DNA of 64,000 bases from Candidatus Gastranaerophilales bacterium (GCA_944324905.1 CALUYB010000004.1:1-64000), one strand, 5' to 3'. Counted from the first letter of the stretch, positions 1 through 12,771 are shown. Notes: generated by a model from the letters alone, not told the origin. Numbers and translations: made by a program.

Positions 1-2333
<2,333 letters not shown>

Positions 2334-2350
2334 ACATTTTTAAAACACGC

Positions 2351-2382
2351 AAAAGCAAGGGCAAAAAACCCTTGCTTTTTTT
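2351..2382 (+). terminator. rho-independent terminator after SIMPL gene
   Basis: An 11-bp perfect stem (AAAAGCAAGGG at 2351-2361 with CCCTTGCTTTT at 2369-2379), a 7-nt loop and a run of T. It closes the ligA-SIMPL transcript. Confidence 0.9.
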
Positions 2383-2520
2383 ATAAATTAATGTTATTTT
2401 ATGAGTGTAATTGTTAAGCGATTAGATAACCTTCAGGAGAATGGAATTTACAAGGTTTTACTGTTTAGCTTAATAATTTAGATGTTAGTTGAAGTTTAGC
2501 TATTTAGCGTTAGGCATTTT

Positions 2521-5500
2521 GTGAAGTATAAGTTCAACAATAAATATTTAAAAGATAACTCAAAACCCGGCAGTTGGCGCCGAGGATATGAGTATTTCCA
2601 AAAGGGTCAGGTCGAAGAAATTACCCTTAAAGATTCAACCGTTACGGGCAAAATTAAGGGCAATTACAAATCTTACTATGAAACATCAATAAAATTTAAC
2701 AAAACAAGCGCAAAACCCTCTTGTACTTGCCCTTTAGATGAACCATGGTGCAAACACGCAGTAGCTCTTGGTTTAACTGCTCTTAAAAATCACCTTTGGG
2801 ATGAATATTTATACGAAAAACAAGATATAACCCCTGTTTTTGAAGATGAAGATTTACCAATGCACGAAAATCCTCAGGGCGGTTACATTTTCCACTTTAA
2901 CCCCAAAAGGCGTCAAAATTTCTTTTCTATTTTAGTAATGGATAGAAACACAAAACGTGTAATAAGGGATTTAGAGGGCATTTTTAAAGCAGTTATTGAA
3001 GCGCAAAAAAATGACCCGAATTTTCAGCTAAACAACGCTCAAAAGCTTGAAGCAATGATGTTTCAAATGCTTTTAAAACAATCAAGATTGGATAAAAAAT
3101 CAGGTTGGTACGACGTTCAAATAAATAAATTTGATGAATTTTTCAAAATGCTCTCCAAAATGGAGGATGTAATTGATGCCAAGACTCATAAAAAAATACG
3201 TTTTGACAATGATGTTTGGAAACTCTGCCTTGCCGTTAATATTTCATACGTTGGAAATGTTCTTTTATCGCTTTATTGGGAAAGACCCGACGGCAGCGAA
3301 GTTTACCCGTTTGAAGAAATACGTTATTTTTCGCGCCAACTAAAGTGGGGAAGGTATAAAGATGTAATTTTTCAAACTGACGCACAGGTGTCAATTTTGC
3401 CACAGTACCTTACTAAAGCATCATTTACAGACATAAAAGACGCCGAAGGCGGCAAGTTTATTTATGAAGAATTGCCGAAACTAAGAAAAATGATGAGCGT
3501 TTACTTAAGCGAAGAAATGGAAAAACTCGCCTTTGAAAAACGCCCGCCAAAGTGCATTGTAGAACTTAGCATTGATTATGATATGTCCCTTAAAGCCTCG
3601 CTTGAGTTTGAATACGATGGTGTCAGAGTTCCTTATTCAAAAACTCCAAAAAGTCCCTATGTTACAATAAAACAGCCGGAAAAAGACCTTTTGTATTGGG
3701 TTAAAAGGGATATGCAATTTGAAGAACGCGCTTATCAAATGCTTTTAGCTTGTCGTTTTGCGCCAATGCAGACAAATAACCTCGCACTTGAGAAAGAATA
3801 TGCAATTGACTTTTACAACTATTACATAAATAAAGCAGGTGACGGCTGGGAATTTATTGAAAAAGACGATATGAGCATGTACAAGCTCAACAACAAAGGT
3901 TTTGAGCTAAAAGCAACAATTGACTTTATAGAAGAATCAACTGATAAATTTGAAATAGAGCTCCATGGCGAAGTTGACGGCGAAATTATAGAGTTTGATA
4001 AAATTCAAGACTTAGTTTATGAAGGTGTAAAATACTACAATACCAAAGGCAAAGGGCAAGCAGCAATACCTTGTGATGATATTTTATCCCTTTTAAAATC
4101 TTTTAATACTTATGACGTTTACAAAAATGACGAAGATAAATTTATTGTCAAAACATATCGCGCAGGCGTTGTTTCAGAAATGGAGTCAATGGGTGTAAAG
4201 CTCAAAATGTCGCGCAAGTTTTCAAAATTTTGGAAAGAAATTTCAACTTTTTCAAATATGGAAAACACGCCTCTGCCAAAATCAACCGTTGCAACACTTA
4301 GGGAGTATCAGTCAAAAGGCTACAGTTGGTTATGGTTTTTATACAAATACGGTTTGAACGGCATTTTAGCAGATGATATGGGGCTTGGAAAAACTCTGCA
4401 AACTCTGACGCTTTTACAAAAAGCAAAAGAAAAAGACGGCAAAGAACCAACCCTTGTAATTTGTCCAACATCGGTTGTTTTTAACTGGGAAAATGAAATA
4501 GAAAAATTTGCACCAAATCTTAAATACCTTGTACTATCAGGGGTTGAGCGAAAAACGCAATTTAAAAATATCCCTAAATACGATGTTATAATTACATCCT
4601 ACGCTCTTGTAAGACGAGATATTAATGAGCTTAAAAAACATGAATTTCGCTATGTGATTTTAGATGAATCACAAAACATAAAAAATGCAACCTCGCAAAC
4701 TTCTCGTGCGGTTAAGGAGCTAAACTCTAAACATAGACTGGCTCTTAGTGGTACACCTATTGAAAACAGACTGGAAGAACTCTGGAGTATTTTTGATTTT
4801 CTTATGAGCGGATTTTTGTTTGATGCTAATGAATTTAACTATCGCTATGTCAATCCTATTGTTGAAAAAGAGGACAAAGCTGTTGAAAAACGCCTTAAGG
4901 GGCAGATTTTCCCATTCATTTTGCGCCGTATGAAACGTGATGTTGCAAAAGATTTGCCTGATAAAATTGAATCAGTTGCATACTGTGAACTTACACCTGA
5001 GCAAAAAGACTTGTATTTACAAGTTCTTGACTCTACAAAAGAGGAATTATTTAAGTCCATCGAAACAGTCGGACTTGAAAAATCCAGAATGTCCATATTC
5101 TCGGCTCTTTTACGATTGCGTCAAATCTGTTGCCACCCAAGGCTTTATGATAAAGAGGGCACTTTGGGCATAAATGAATCTGGCAAATTTGAACATTTAC
5201 AGGAAATGCTTGAAGAAATTATCTCAGAAGGGCACAGAATTCTTTTATTCAGTCAGTTTGTCGGAATGCTTGATATTATTAAATCTTGGCTTGAAACAAA
5301 AGGTATTAAACACGAATATTTATCAGGCGCTACTAAAAACCGTCAGGAAGTTGTTGAAAGATTTAACAACGACCCGACTATTCCTATTTTCCTTGTATCA
5401 CTTAAAGCCGGCGGCACAGGGCTTAACCTTACGGGAGCAGATTATGTTATTCACTATGACCCATGGTGGAATCCTGCCGTTGAAGATCAAGCGACAGACA

Positions 5501-5688
5501 GGGCTTATCGTATCGGTCAAACAAAGAAAGTTTTTGTATATCGCTTAATTACAAAGGGAACGGTGGAAGAAAAAATACAGAGATTAAAATCTAAGAAACG
5601 TTCTCTTGTGGATAGCGTAATATCAATAGACAGAAATATCGCAAAAACACTTACATTCCAAGATATTAAAGATATATTTAGCGTTTAG
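2521..5688 (+). CDS. SWIM zinc-finger SNF2-family DNA helicase/translocase
   Basis: Protein of 1055 aa, GTG start. A SWIM zinc finger is visible near the N terminus (C68, C70, C77, H79; CxC-x6-CxH). After a long middle region comes a complete SNF2 ATPase: motif I DDMGLGKT near residue 618, motif II LDESQ (DESQ in place of the commoner DEAH/DEGH) near 713, and SGTPIENRLEELW. The C-terminal lobe carries LLFSQFVGMLDII, LVSLKAGGTGLNLTGAD and QATDRAYRIGQ. The family are ATP-driven duplex DNA translocases that remodel protein-DNA complexes; the bacterial role is not settled. No good Shine-Dalgarno sequence precedes the GTG. It stands alone, flanked by a terminator and a repeat block. Confidence 0.93.
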   Translation: MKYKFNNKYLKDNSKPGSWRRGYEYFQKGQVEEITLKDSTVTGKIKGNYKSYYETSIKFNKTSAKPSCTCPLDEPWCKHAVALGLTALKNHLWDEYLYEKQDITPVFEDEDLPMHENPQGGYIFHFNPKRRQNFFSILVMDRNTKRVIRDLEGIFKAVIEAQKNDPNFQLNNAQKLEAMMFQMLLKQSRLDKKSGWYDVQINKFDEFFKMLSKMEDVIDAKTHKKIRFDNDVWKLCLAVNISYVGNVLLSLYWERPDGSEVYPFEEIRYFSRQLKWGRYKDVIFQTDAQVSILPQYLTKASFTDIKDAEGGKFIYEELPKLRKMMSVYLSEEMEKLAFEKRPPKCIVELSIDYDMSLKASLEFEYDGVRVPYSKTPKSPYVTIKQPEKDLLYWVKRDMQFEERAYQMLLACRFAPMQTNNLALEKEYAIDFYNYYINKAGDGWEFIEKDDMSMYKLNNKGFELKATIDFIEESTDKFEIELHGEVDGEIIEFDKIQDLVYEGVKYYNTKGKGQAAIPCDDILSLLKSFNTYDVYKNDEDKFIVKTYRAGVVSEMESMGVKLKMSRKFSKFWKEISTFSNMENTPLPKSTVATLREYQSKGYSWLWFLYKYGLNGILADDMGLGKTLQTLTLLQKAKEKDGKEPTLVICPTSVVFNWENEIEKFAPNLKYLVLSGVERKTQFKNIPKYDVIITSYALVRRDINELKKHEFRYVILDESQNIKNATSQTSRAVKELNSKHRLALSGTPIENRLEELWSIFDFLMSGFLFDANEFNYRYVNPIVEKEDKAVEKRLKGQIFPFILRRMKRDVAKDLPDKIESVAYCELTPEQKDLYLQVLDSTKEELFKSIETVGLEKSRMSIFSALLRLRQICCHPRLYDKEGTLGINESGKFEHLQEMLEEIISEGHRILLFSQFVGMLDIIKSWLETKGIKHEYLSGATKNRQEVVERFNNDPTIPIFLVSLKAGGTGLNLTGADYVIHYDPWWNPAVEDQATDRAYRIGQTKKVFVYRLITKGTVEEKIQRLKSKKRSLVDSVISIDRNIAKTLTFQDIKDIFSV

Positions 5689-5720
5689 TAAGTTTTGCTA
5701 TTACGCTGAACATGTACCTT

Positions 5721-6314
5721 GTCACCCTGAATGACCACCCGTCACCCTGAACTTGTTTCAGGGTCTTATAACCCTACTGGGCAGGGTCTAATAAAATTAC
5801 GTCACCAATGTTTTAATTACCCGTTGTTAAGATGCCGAAACAAGTTCGGCATGACATTTATTTGTCACCCTGAACGACCACCCAGTCACCCTGAACATAA
5901 AAACCCCGTCACCCTGAATTTATTTCAGGGTCTTACAATTTTACACGATACATATTTTAATTGTTAATTTAAAAGATGCTGAAACAAGTTCAGCATGACA
6001 TAAGGGGTATGTTCAGCATGACAAAGAGGGTGTGTTCAACATGACGGAGATGCTGAAACAAGTTCAGCATGACATTTATTTGTCACCCTGAATGACCACT
6101 TGTCACCCTGAACATAAAAACCCCGTCACCCTGAATTTATTTCAGGGTCTTACAATTTTACGCGATACATATTTTAATTGTTAATTTAAAAGATGCTGAA
6201 ACAAGTTCAGCATGACATAAAGGGTATGTTCAGCATGACAGAGAGGGTATGTTTTGACATGACGGAGATGCCGAAACAAGTTCGGCATGACAAAGAGGGT
6301 GTGTTCGGCATGAC
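5721..6314. repeat. Palindromic repeat cluster with 218-bp tandem duplication
   Basis: This gene-free stretch between the SNF2 gene and dnaE is filled with short palindromes. Forward units read GTCACCCTGAA-N5-TTCAGGGTCTT (5741, 5908, 6125). Reverse units read GATGCYGAAACAAGTTCRGC followed by ATGACA (5831, 5975, 6049, 6192, 6267). Half-sites (GTCACCCTGAA or TTCAGCATGAC) fill the gaps. A larger period is superimposed: the segments starting at 5831, 6049 and 6267 are spaced 218 bp, and units one and two match over nearly their whole length with scattered substitutions. The arms are self-complementary, so any RNA across the region would fold heavily. The block may also end the dnaE transcript. 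No credible gene is present. Confidence 0.9.
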
Positions 6315-6329
6315 CATTAACAATAATAC

Positions 6330-9300
6330 TTAATTAAGCGCTACAACTTCCATTTCAAGCTTATCTTTAAAAGCTCTTTTCAAGTCATCTTCCAGTTGCG
6401 GGTCATTTTTTACCCAAAGATTAGAACTTGTAAGCATTTGCACGCGTTCATTGTCATCATCGGCAAAATCAATAATTACAGGGTCATCGCCCTTATATTT
6501 TGCCAGCACTTCTTTTAAATAAATATTTTCTTCAAAGGCTAAATCCTTATTATACTTGATTTTTACAAGATTAATTGTACCAATTGGCTTAATTTCCTGT
6601 ACAACAAGGTTAATTTGCTCCTCGCGATTTTGGATTTTTCCTTTTATAATAACTCTCTCCTCGCTGTTCATGTACTGTCCGCAAGCTTCAACGGTTTTTG
6701 GGAACATAACAACCTCAACTCGCCCTGTCAAATCTTCAATAATTCCTGTTTTTAGAAATTTTGAGGGGTCTTTCCTTGTAGCTTTTTGAACAACTTGGGA
6801 CAAAAGTCCGCAAATAGTAACACCCTTGTCATTTTCAGGGTTCTCCAAAATATCGCTTACTGTGTCTGTTGTAATGTATTTTAGAGTGTCTTTAATAGAT
6901 GAAAGAGGGTGCGACGTTACATAAATTCCCATTAAATCATGCTCAAACTGCTGAATTTCAGAGTCAGAAAACTCATCATCCGATGAGCCTAAAAGCTCAA
7001 AGGTAGGTATATTAAGGTCTTGCGCTTCCTCGCCCAATGATGCAAAAAGACTTACCTGACCGCTGCTTTGTGCTTTTTTATCCTTGTGAACATAATCAAC
7101 AACATTGTCAATATTATCTAAAAGCTGTTTTCTACTCTTTTCAAGGCTGACAAATGCGCCTGCTTTAATCAAACTCTCAAGTGTTTTTTTGTTAAGACAT
7201 TTACTGTCAACACGTGAACAAAAATCAAAAAAGCTTTCAAATTCTTTGTTTTGGCGTTCTTTTTCAATTTCATCAATAACCGCACCACCCACGTTTTTAA
7301 TTGAGGCAAGTCCAAAGCGGATATTGTCGCCATCAGGGAAAAATTGGGATGATGATTTATTGATATCAGGGGGCAAAACTTTTATCCCCAATGCCTGACA
7401 CTGCAAGATATATTGTTGTGTTTTATCCTGATTATCCGCTTGAGATGTTAAAATTGAGCACATGTATTCAACAGGGTAGTGCGCCTTTAAATAAGCCGTT
7501 TGATAAGCAACAAAAGCATAAGCAGCACTGTGGCTTCTGTTAAAGCAGTATTTTGCAAAGCTTTCAATTTGTTCAAACAATGCTGCAGCATCTTTATCTG
7601 ACATGCCGTTTTTTGCAGCACCTTCAATAAAAATACCCTTTTGTTTAGCCATTTCATCAAGCTTTTTCTTACCCATCATACGGCGCACCATATCCGCACC
7701 GCCCAGCGTATAACCTGCAAGCGTTTGAAATATTTGCATAATCTGCTCTTGATATACAATTGTGCCGTATGTATCTTTTAAAATTTTCTCTAAAAGCGGG
7801 TGAGCATATTCAATTTTCTGACGACCATGTTTTCTATCCACAAAGTCTTTTACCATGCCTGATTCAAGAGGTCCGGGGCGAAACAGTGCAACAAGCGCAC
7901 CTAAATCTTCAAATACGGTTGGTTTTAAGTCTTTAACAAGTTTTTTCATACCGCCTGATTCAAGCTGGAAGACACCATCTGTATCACCGCGCTTTAAAAG
8001 GTCGAAAGTTTTGGGGTCATCAAGCGGAATTTTATTAATCTCAAGGTCAATTCCATGGCGCATTTTAATTAAATCAAGGGTATCTCTAATGATTGTTAGA
8101 GTTTCAAGACCCAGAAAGTCCATTTTCAAAAGCCCTAATTTTTCAATATGCACCATTGGATACTGGGTTGTCGTTGCTTTTTCTTTTGAAAGCGCAATAG
8201 GAATAATCTCATCCAGCGGTTTGTGCGAAATAATTACACCTGCAGCGTGCGTTCCAACTTGGTTTTTAAGCCCTTCAAGGTGTCGCGCTTCATCTACTAA
8301 ACGTTTTACCATTTCATTTTCATCGCACAGTTTTTTTAATTCCATGCCGTCTTTTAGTGCATCATCAAGCTTAGTCCCAGGGGCTGATGGAATCATGCCT
8401 GCCCATTTGTTAGAATCGGAAAAAGGTATGTCATAAACCCTGCAAACAGCCTTAAGTGCAGCTTTTGCCGCCAATGTGCCAAAGGTTATAATCTGACAAA
8501 CATGATCTTCTCCATATTTTTGTGTAACGTAGTCAATAACCTCACCACGTCTGCGTTTGCAAAAGTCAATATCGACATCGGGCATTGAAATACGCTCAGG
8601 ATTTAAAAATCTTTCAAACAACAAATGGTGCCTTATGGGGTCAAGCTCTGTTATTCCTAAAACATAAGCAACAATACTTCCTGCAGCTGAACCACGCCCG
8701 GGGCCTGTAGGTACGCCATGTTCTTTTGCCCAGTTTATAAAATCCCATGTAATTAAAAAGTATGCGGGAAATCCCATTTTTTCAATTACGCCACGTTCAT
8801 ACTCGTATCTTTCTTCTATTTCTTTAGGATAATTTTCGCCGTATCTTCTTTTTAAACCCTCGCGGCATAAATAATCAAAATAAGAACTTATTGTATAACC
8901 TTCAGGCACAGGGTAAGATGGCAGATGAGATTTGCCCAGTTCAATGTGAACATCGCATTTATCAGCTACTTCAACTGTATTTTCAATGCATTGGTTGAAC
9001 ATATCCTCGTCCATCCAGTCAAAAGAGCGTCTTAATTCTTCCACCGTTTTTACATAAAATTCATTATTTGAAAATTTAAAACGGTTAGGGTCAGACTTTG
9101 AGGACTTTGTCTGTTCGCACAAAAGCGTGTCATGCCAAAGGGCGTCTTGGGCGCGCAAATAGTGTGAGTCGTTTGTTATAACCATTTTTAAATTCAAATC
9201 TTTTGCAATTTGAATAAGTTTCGGGTTTGACTCTTTTTGTTCTTGCAGACCATGGTCTTGCAATTCAATATAAAAATCTTCACCAAAAAGATTTTTATAC

Positions 9301-9779
9301 CACTTTGCTTTCTCAAGAGCCTTTTGCTCGTTGCCATCCAATATATTCCTTGCAACTTCACCTTGAATACAAGCGCTAAGACATATAATTCCACCAGAAT
9401 ACTTTTCAAGCATTTCATGGTTAATTCTTGGTTTATAATAATAACCTTGAGTTGAGGCAATTGAATCCAGTTTTATTAAATTTTGATAACCTTCGTTATT
9501 TTTTGCAATTAAAACAAGGTGATAAAGTGTTTTTTTGGTTGTTTTGTCATTTATTACATCACCCTCGCAAATGTAAAATTCGCAGCCTATAAGGGGTTTA
9601 ACTTCGGGACATTCCTTACCGTTTAGAACCATATCAATTACACCAAACATAACCCCGTGGTCAGTCAGCGCAACAGCAGGCATATCATGCTCTTTGGCAA
9701 ACTCGAATAAGTCTTTTACCTTAATTGCCCCGTCCAGCAGTGAATATTCCGTATGTAAATGCAAAGGAACGTACTTCAT
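6330..9779 (-). CDS. dnaE: DNA polymerase III alpha subunit
   Basis: Catalytic subunit of the replicative polymerase, 1149 aa, close to the E. coli DnaE length. It starts with a PHP domain (HLHTEYSLLDGA, metal-type histidines kept). The family-C catalytic core carries PDVDIDF near residue 400, matching the two catalytic aspartates of DnaE, after GPGRGSAAGS. The fingers contain GPLESGM and YGTIVYQEQIMQ, and a C-terminal OB fold lies around GLLSQVVQKATRKDPSKF. It starts with ATG, with no strong Shine-Dalgarno sequence. The downstream side is the palindromic repeat block. Confidence 0.97.
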   Translation of the reverse strand: MKYVPLHLHTEYSLLDGAIKVKDLFEFAKEHDMPAVALTDHGVMFGVIDMVLNGKECPEVKPLIGCEFYICEGDVINDKTTKKTLYHLVLIAKNNEGYQNLIKLDSIASTQGYYYKPRINHEMLEKYSGGIICLSACIQGEVARNILDGNEQKALEKAKWYKNLFGEDFYIELQDHGLQEQKESNPKLIQIAKDLNLKMVITNDSHYLRAQDALWHDTLLCEQTKSSKSDPNRFKFSNNEFYVKTVEELRRSFDWMDEDMFNQCIENTVEVADKCDVHIELGKSHLPSYPVPEGYTISSYFDYLCREGLKRRYGENYPKEIEERYEYERGVIEKMGFPAYFLITWDFINWAKEHGVPTGPGRGSAAGSIVAYVLGITELDPIRHHLLFERFLNPERISMPDVDIDFCKRRRGEVIDYVTQKYGEDHVCQIITFGTLAAKAALKAVCRVYDIPFSDSNKWAGMIPSAPGTKLDDALKDGMELKKLCDENEMVKRLVDEARHLEGLKNQVGTHAAGVIISHKPLDEIIPIALSKEKATTTQYPMVHIEKLGLLKMDFLGLETLTIIRDTLDLIKMRHGIDLEINKIPLDDPKTFDLLKRGDTDGVFQLESGGMKKLVKDLKPTVFEDLGALVALFRPGPLESGMVKDFVDRKHGRQKIEYAHPLLEKILKDTYGTIVYQEQIMQIFQTLAGYTLGGADMVRRMMGKKKLDEMAKQKGIFIEGAAKNGMSDKDAAALFEQIESFAKYCFNRSHSAAYAFVAYQTAYLKAHYPVEYMCSILTSQADNQDKTQQYILQCQALGIKVLPPDINKSSSQFFPDGDNIRFGLASIKNVGGAVIDEIEKERQNKEFESFFDFCSRVDSKCLNKKTLESLIKAGAFVSLEKSRKQLLDNIDNVVDYVHKDKKAQSSGQVSLFASLGEEAQDLNIPTFELLGSSDDEFSDSEIQQFEHDLMGIYVTSHPLSSIKDTLKYITTDTVSDILENPENDKGVTICGLLSQVVQKATRKDPSKFLKTGIIEDLTGRVEVVMFPKTVEACGQYMNSEERVIIKGKIQNREEQINLVVQEIKPIGTINLVKIKYNKDLAFEENIYLKEVLAKYKGDDPVIIDFADDDNERVQMLTSSNLWVKNDPQLEDDLKRAFKDKLEMEVVALN

Positions 9780-9821
9780 AATATTAATCTAGCATAAAGT
9801 AGTGTCATGAAAAATTAAATG

Positions 9822-10163
9822 TTACCATTTTTTAAATATAAAAAATGCAGCAAGAATTATAAACAAAAATCCTACAAGATAATTCCAGCGAAACTGCTCT
9901 TTTAAATATAATACCGAAAACACGCTAAAAACTACAAGAGTGATTATTTCCTGTATTGTTTTTAATTGTGCAGTTGTATAAAAATAAGAACCTATACGAT
10001 TTGCAGGAACTTGGAAACAGTATTCAAAAAAAGCTATTCCCCAACTAACAATAATTACAAGCCAGAGAGCACTTTGCTTGTGGCGCAAATGCCCGTACCA
10101 TGCAAATGTCATAAATACATTTGAGATTGTTAACAATAATATAGGTGTGAATGATTTTAGCAT
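9822..10163 (-). CDS. DUF486 / DMT-family small membrane protein
   Basis: About 113 aa with four hydrophobic segments and the DUF486 signature SNVFMTFAWYGHL near the N terminus, plus FFEYCFQVPANRIG. The family belongs to the drug/metabolite transporter clan; its substrate is unknown. The frame extends upstream to a TTG at 10184. The ATG at 10163 is preferred because it matches the family start and because a TATAAT (plus-strand 10073-10078 is not involved; the box lies at 10173-10178) sits 9 nt before it. The TTG would lie upstream of the expected transcription start. It appears to be its own transcription unit. Confidence 0.8.
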   Translation of the reverse strand: MLKSFTPILLLTISNVFMTFAWYGHLRHKQSALWLVIIVSWGIAFFEYCFQVPANRIGSYFYTTAQLKTIQEIITLVVFSVFSVLYLKEQFRWNYLVGFLFIILAAFFIFKKW

Positions 10164-10260
10164 AGCAAGTTCATTATATATCAAACAAAAATATTAATAG
10201 TTGTAAAATGTATTTACATATATTTAGTATTTATATATAATATGAATATTGTATTTGTAT

Positions 10261-10293
10261 ATTCAAATTTGAATTAAGATTTTAATTCAAATT
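10261..10293. repeat. AT-rich nested palindromes upstream of DUF486 gene
   Basis: ATTCAAATTTGAAT (10261-10274) is a palindrome. Overlapping it, AATTTGAATTAA (10266-10277) and TTAATTCAAATT (10282-10293) form a 12-bp perfect inverted repeat around GATT. It lies about 100 bp before the DUF486 start. It could be an operator or an mRNA hairpin; nothing decides between these. Confidence 0.5.
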
Positions 10294-10333
10294 AAAAAAA
10301 TTTGCCTGTCTATCCAGACATCTCTGAGGCAAA
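10294..10333 (-). terminator. Minus-strand terminator after DUF815 ATPase
   Basis: Read on the minus strand, TTTGCC pairs with GGCAAA, enclosing an inner TGTCT/AGACA hairpin, followed by seven T (plus-strand A run at 10294-10300). It is oriented to end the 10372-11577 gene. Confidence 0.7.
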
Positions 10334-10368
10334 GGAAATCACCTCATTTTTTGTGGGGTGATTTTTCC
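10334..10368. terminator. Second hairpin directly after DUF815 stop
   Basis: AAATCACCTC (10336-10345) pairs with GGGGTGATTT (10355-10364) with one wobble. It lies between the stop of the ATPase gene and the terminator hairpin next to it, giving two stacked stems. The T run is on the plus-strand side, so it might also stop plus-strand reads. Confidence 0.55.
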
Positions 10369-10371
10369 TGC

Positions 10372-11577
10372 TTATTGGGAAATATAATGCTTTACAAATT
10401 GTTGAGCCACTCGGGGAGAGCGAGAAGCCTTTAGCAGGGCAAATCTTTCTGCTTTCAAATCAAAATCTTCTTTTATTTCAATATTTTTATCTTGAGCAAT
10501 TTTTCTTGCAATCTCTAAAAATTTATCTTTATTTGGTGCAAGAAAAGTAAGCGTAATGCCAAATCTATCTGACAGAGAAGCATTTTCATCAATCGTATCA
10601 GACAAATGCACTTCATTTCCTTCTCGAGAAGAAAATGTTTCTTTTACTATATTTCTTCTATTTGTTGTAGCGTAAATTACAATATTATCACTTCTTTTTG
10701 AAATCGCGCCTTCAAGAGCTGATTTTATGGCACTTAAATTCTCATCCTCTTGAGAAAAAGATAAATCATCAATAAAAACAATAAATTTCGACGGAATTTT
10801 TGCCAGTTTTTCAAGCAATTCACTTAACTCGCACAAATTCTGTTTTAAAATTTGTACAATTTTTAATCCCTGATTTTTAAATTCGTTATAGGTTGCTTTA
10901 ACGCTTGAGGACTTGCCACAGCCTCTATCACCATATAAGAGGATATTATTTGCGCCCTTGTCCTCAATTAAAGCGCGCGTATTTTGAATAAGGGTAGCTT
11001 GCTGAGTTTTATAATCTTTAAGATCCTCAAAAGTAATAATATCAGGATGTTTTACAGGGTTAATTTTTCCATCCTTATAAGTAAAAGCTGAGTATTTTGC
11101 ATAAATCCCATAGCAATTTTGCCTTAAATAATTGCAAAGTTCATCATAATTTATACATTTTTCAGTTACTTTAAATTCACCAAAAAGATTAACAATTTCA
11201 TCGCAATCACTAAAACGATTTTTTAAAATTTCTTTTATTTTGTCTGTAGTTAACAAAAAAAGTTCGCTCAAAATTTCAAGTTCTTTTTTAGCAGCATTTA
11301 AAATTTGCTCATTCAACTCAACGTTTCTTGCAATATTTTTTGTAAAAACATTTTCATCATGTACAATCAAATCGTTTAAATACCTTGAAAAATCGCCCCT
11401 ATACTCGCTGTTATAAAGTATGTTTATAAATTTTGAATAAGAAAGTACACATTCACTAAGTGATTTTGCCGAATATGCAAAAAGCCCCATAAGATAAGAT
11501 ATTGCACTGTCTTTTAGTAAGTTGGAAAAAACAGATAAATTTAAAAGTTTATAATTTAATAACAAAAGTTCATTCAT
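10372..11577 (-). CDS. DUF815-type AAA+ ATPase
   Basis: Protein of 401 aa. The N-terminal half (about 1-185) is helical without a recognised motif. The C-terminal half is an AAA+-like ATPase of the DUF815 family, with Walker A GDRGCGKSS after NNILLY, Walker B FIVFIDDLSF, and a sensor region with YATTNRRN. Further DUF815 features are DRFGITLTFLAPNKDKFLEIA and the C-terminal SPRVAQQFV helix. The function of the family is unknown; the fold suggests ATP-dependent remodelling. Two hairpins follow it. It is divergent from ilvC with an 85-bp gap. Confidence 0.85.
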   Translation of the reverse strand: MNELLLLNYKLLNLSVFSNLLKDSAISYLMGLFAYSAKSLSECVLSYSKFINILYNSEYRGDFSRYLNDLIVHDENVFTKNIARNVELNEQILNAAKKELEILSELFLLTTDKIKEILKNRFSDCDEIVNLFGEFKVTEKCINYDELCNYLRQNCYGIYAKYSAFTYKDGKINPVKHPDIITFEDLKDYKTQQATLIQNTRALIEDKGANNILLYGDRGCGKSSSVKATYNEFKNQGLKIVQILKQNLCELSELLEKLAKIPSKFIVFIDDLSFSQEDENLSAIKSALEGAISKRSDNIVIYATTNRRNIVKETFSSREGNEVHLSDTIDENASLSDRFGITLTFLAPNKDKFLEIARKIAQDKNIEIKEDFDLKAERFALLKASRSPRVAQQFVKHYISQ

Positions 11578-11601
11578 AAAAATAATATATCACAAAAAAG
11601 A

Positions 11602-11630
11602 TTGACCATAGCATATTTTAGGGCTAAACT
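11602..11630 (+). promoter_or_regulatory. Promoter of ilvC
   Basis: TTGACC (11602-11607), 17-nt spacer, TAAACT (11625-11630). The predicted start is near 11637, leaving a short leader that holds AAGGAGG at 11648-11654, 8 nt before the ilvC ATG. Confidence 0.65.
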
Positions 11631-11632
11631 AA

Positions 11633-12661
<1,029 letters not shown>

Positions 12662-12687
12662 AAAACAATAATATTTCAAGATTGATA

Positions 12688-12713
12688 AATGCCGGCTTAA
12701 GCCGGCATTTTTA
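12688..12713 (+). terminator. Terminator after ilvC
   Basis: AAATGCCGGC (12688-12697) and GCCGGCATTT (12701-12710) form a GC-rich stem with a minimal loop, followed by T-rich sequence. Confidence 0.88.
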
Positions 12714-12719
12714 TTGTCA

Positions 12720-12749
12720 TTGACACAATAATATTAATTTTGCTATAAT
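12720..12749 (+). promoter_or_regulatory. Strong promoter of TPR gene 12772
   Basis: A consensus TTGACA (12720-12725), an 18-nt spacer and TATAAT (12744-12749) with an upstream TG (extended -10). AGGAGGG follows before the ATG at 12772. Confidence 0.8.
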
Positions 12750-12771
12750 TCCCCGAAAGCAGGAGGGTTTT

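Noticed and set aside
2401-2484. 27-codon frame between the terminator and the SNF2 gene
   Set aside because: No ribosome-binding site, no recognisable sequence and AT-rich codons; not supported.
5731-5967. Open frame of 78 codons with HPELVSGS-like text
   Set aside because: It lies entirely in the palindromic repeats; its codons are dictated by the repeat units.
5831-6292. CRISPR array
   Set aside because: The 218-bp period, degenerate palindromes in both orientations and no cas genes do not fit CRISPR.
7855-8436. 193-codon plus-strand frame inside dnaE
   Set aside because: It is antisense to a strongly conserved dnaE segment and has no family resemblance or ribosome-binding site.
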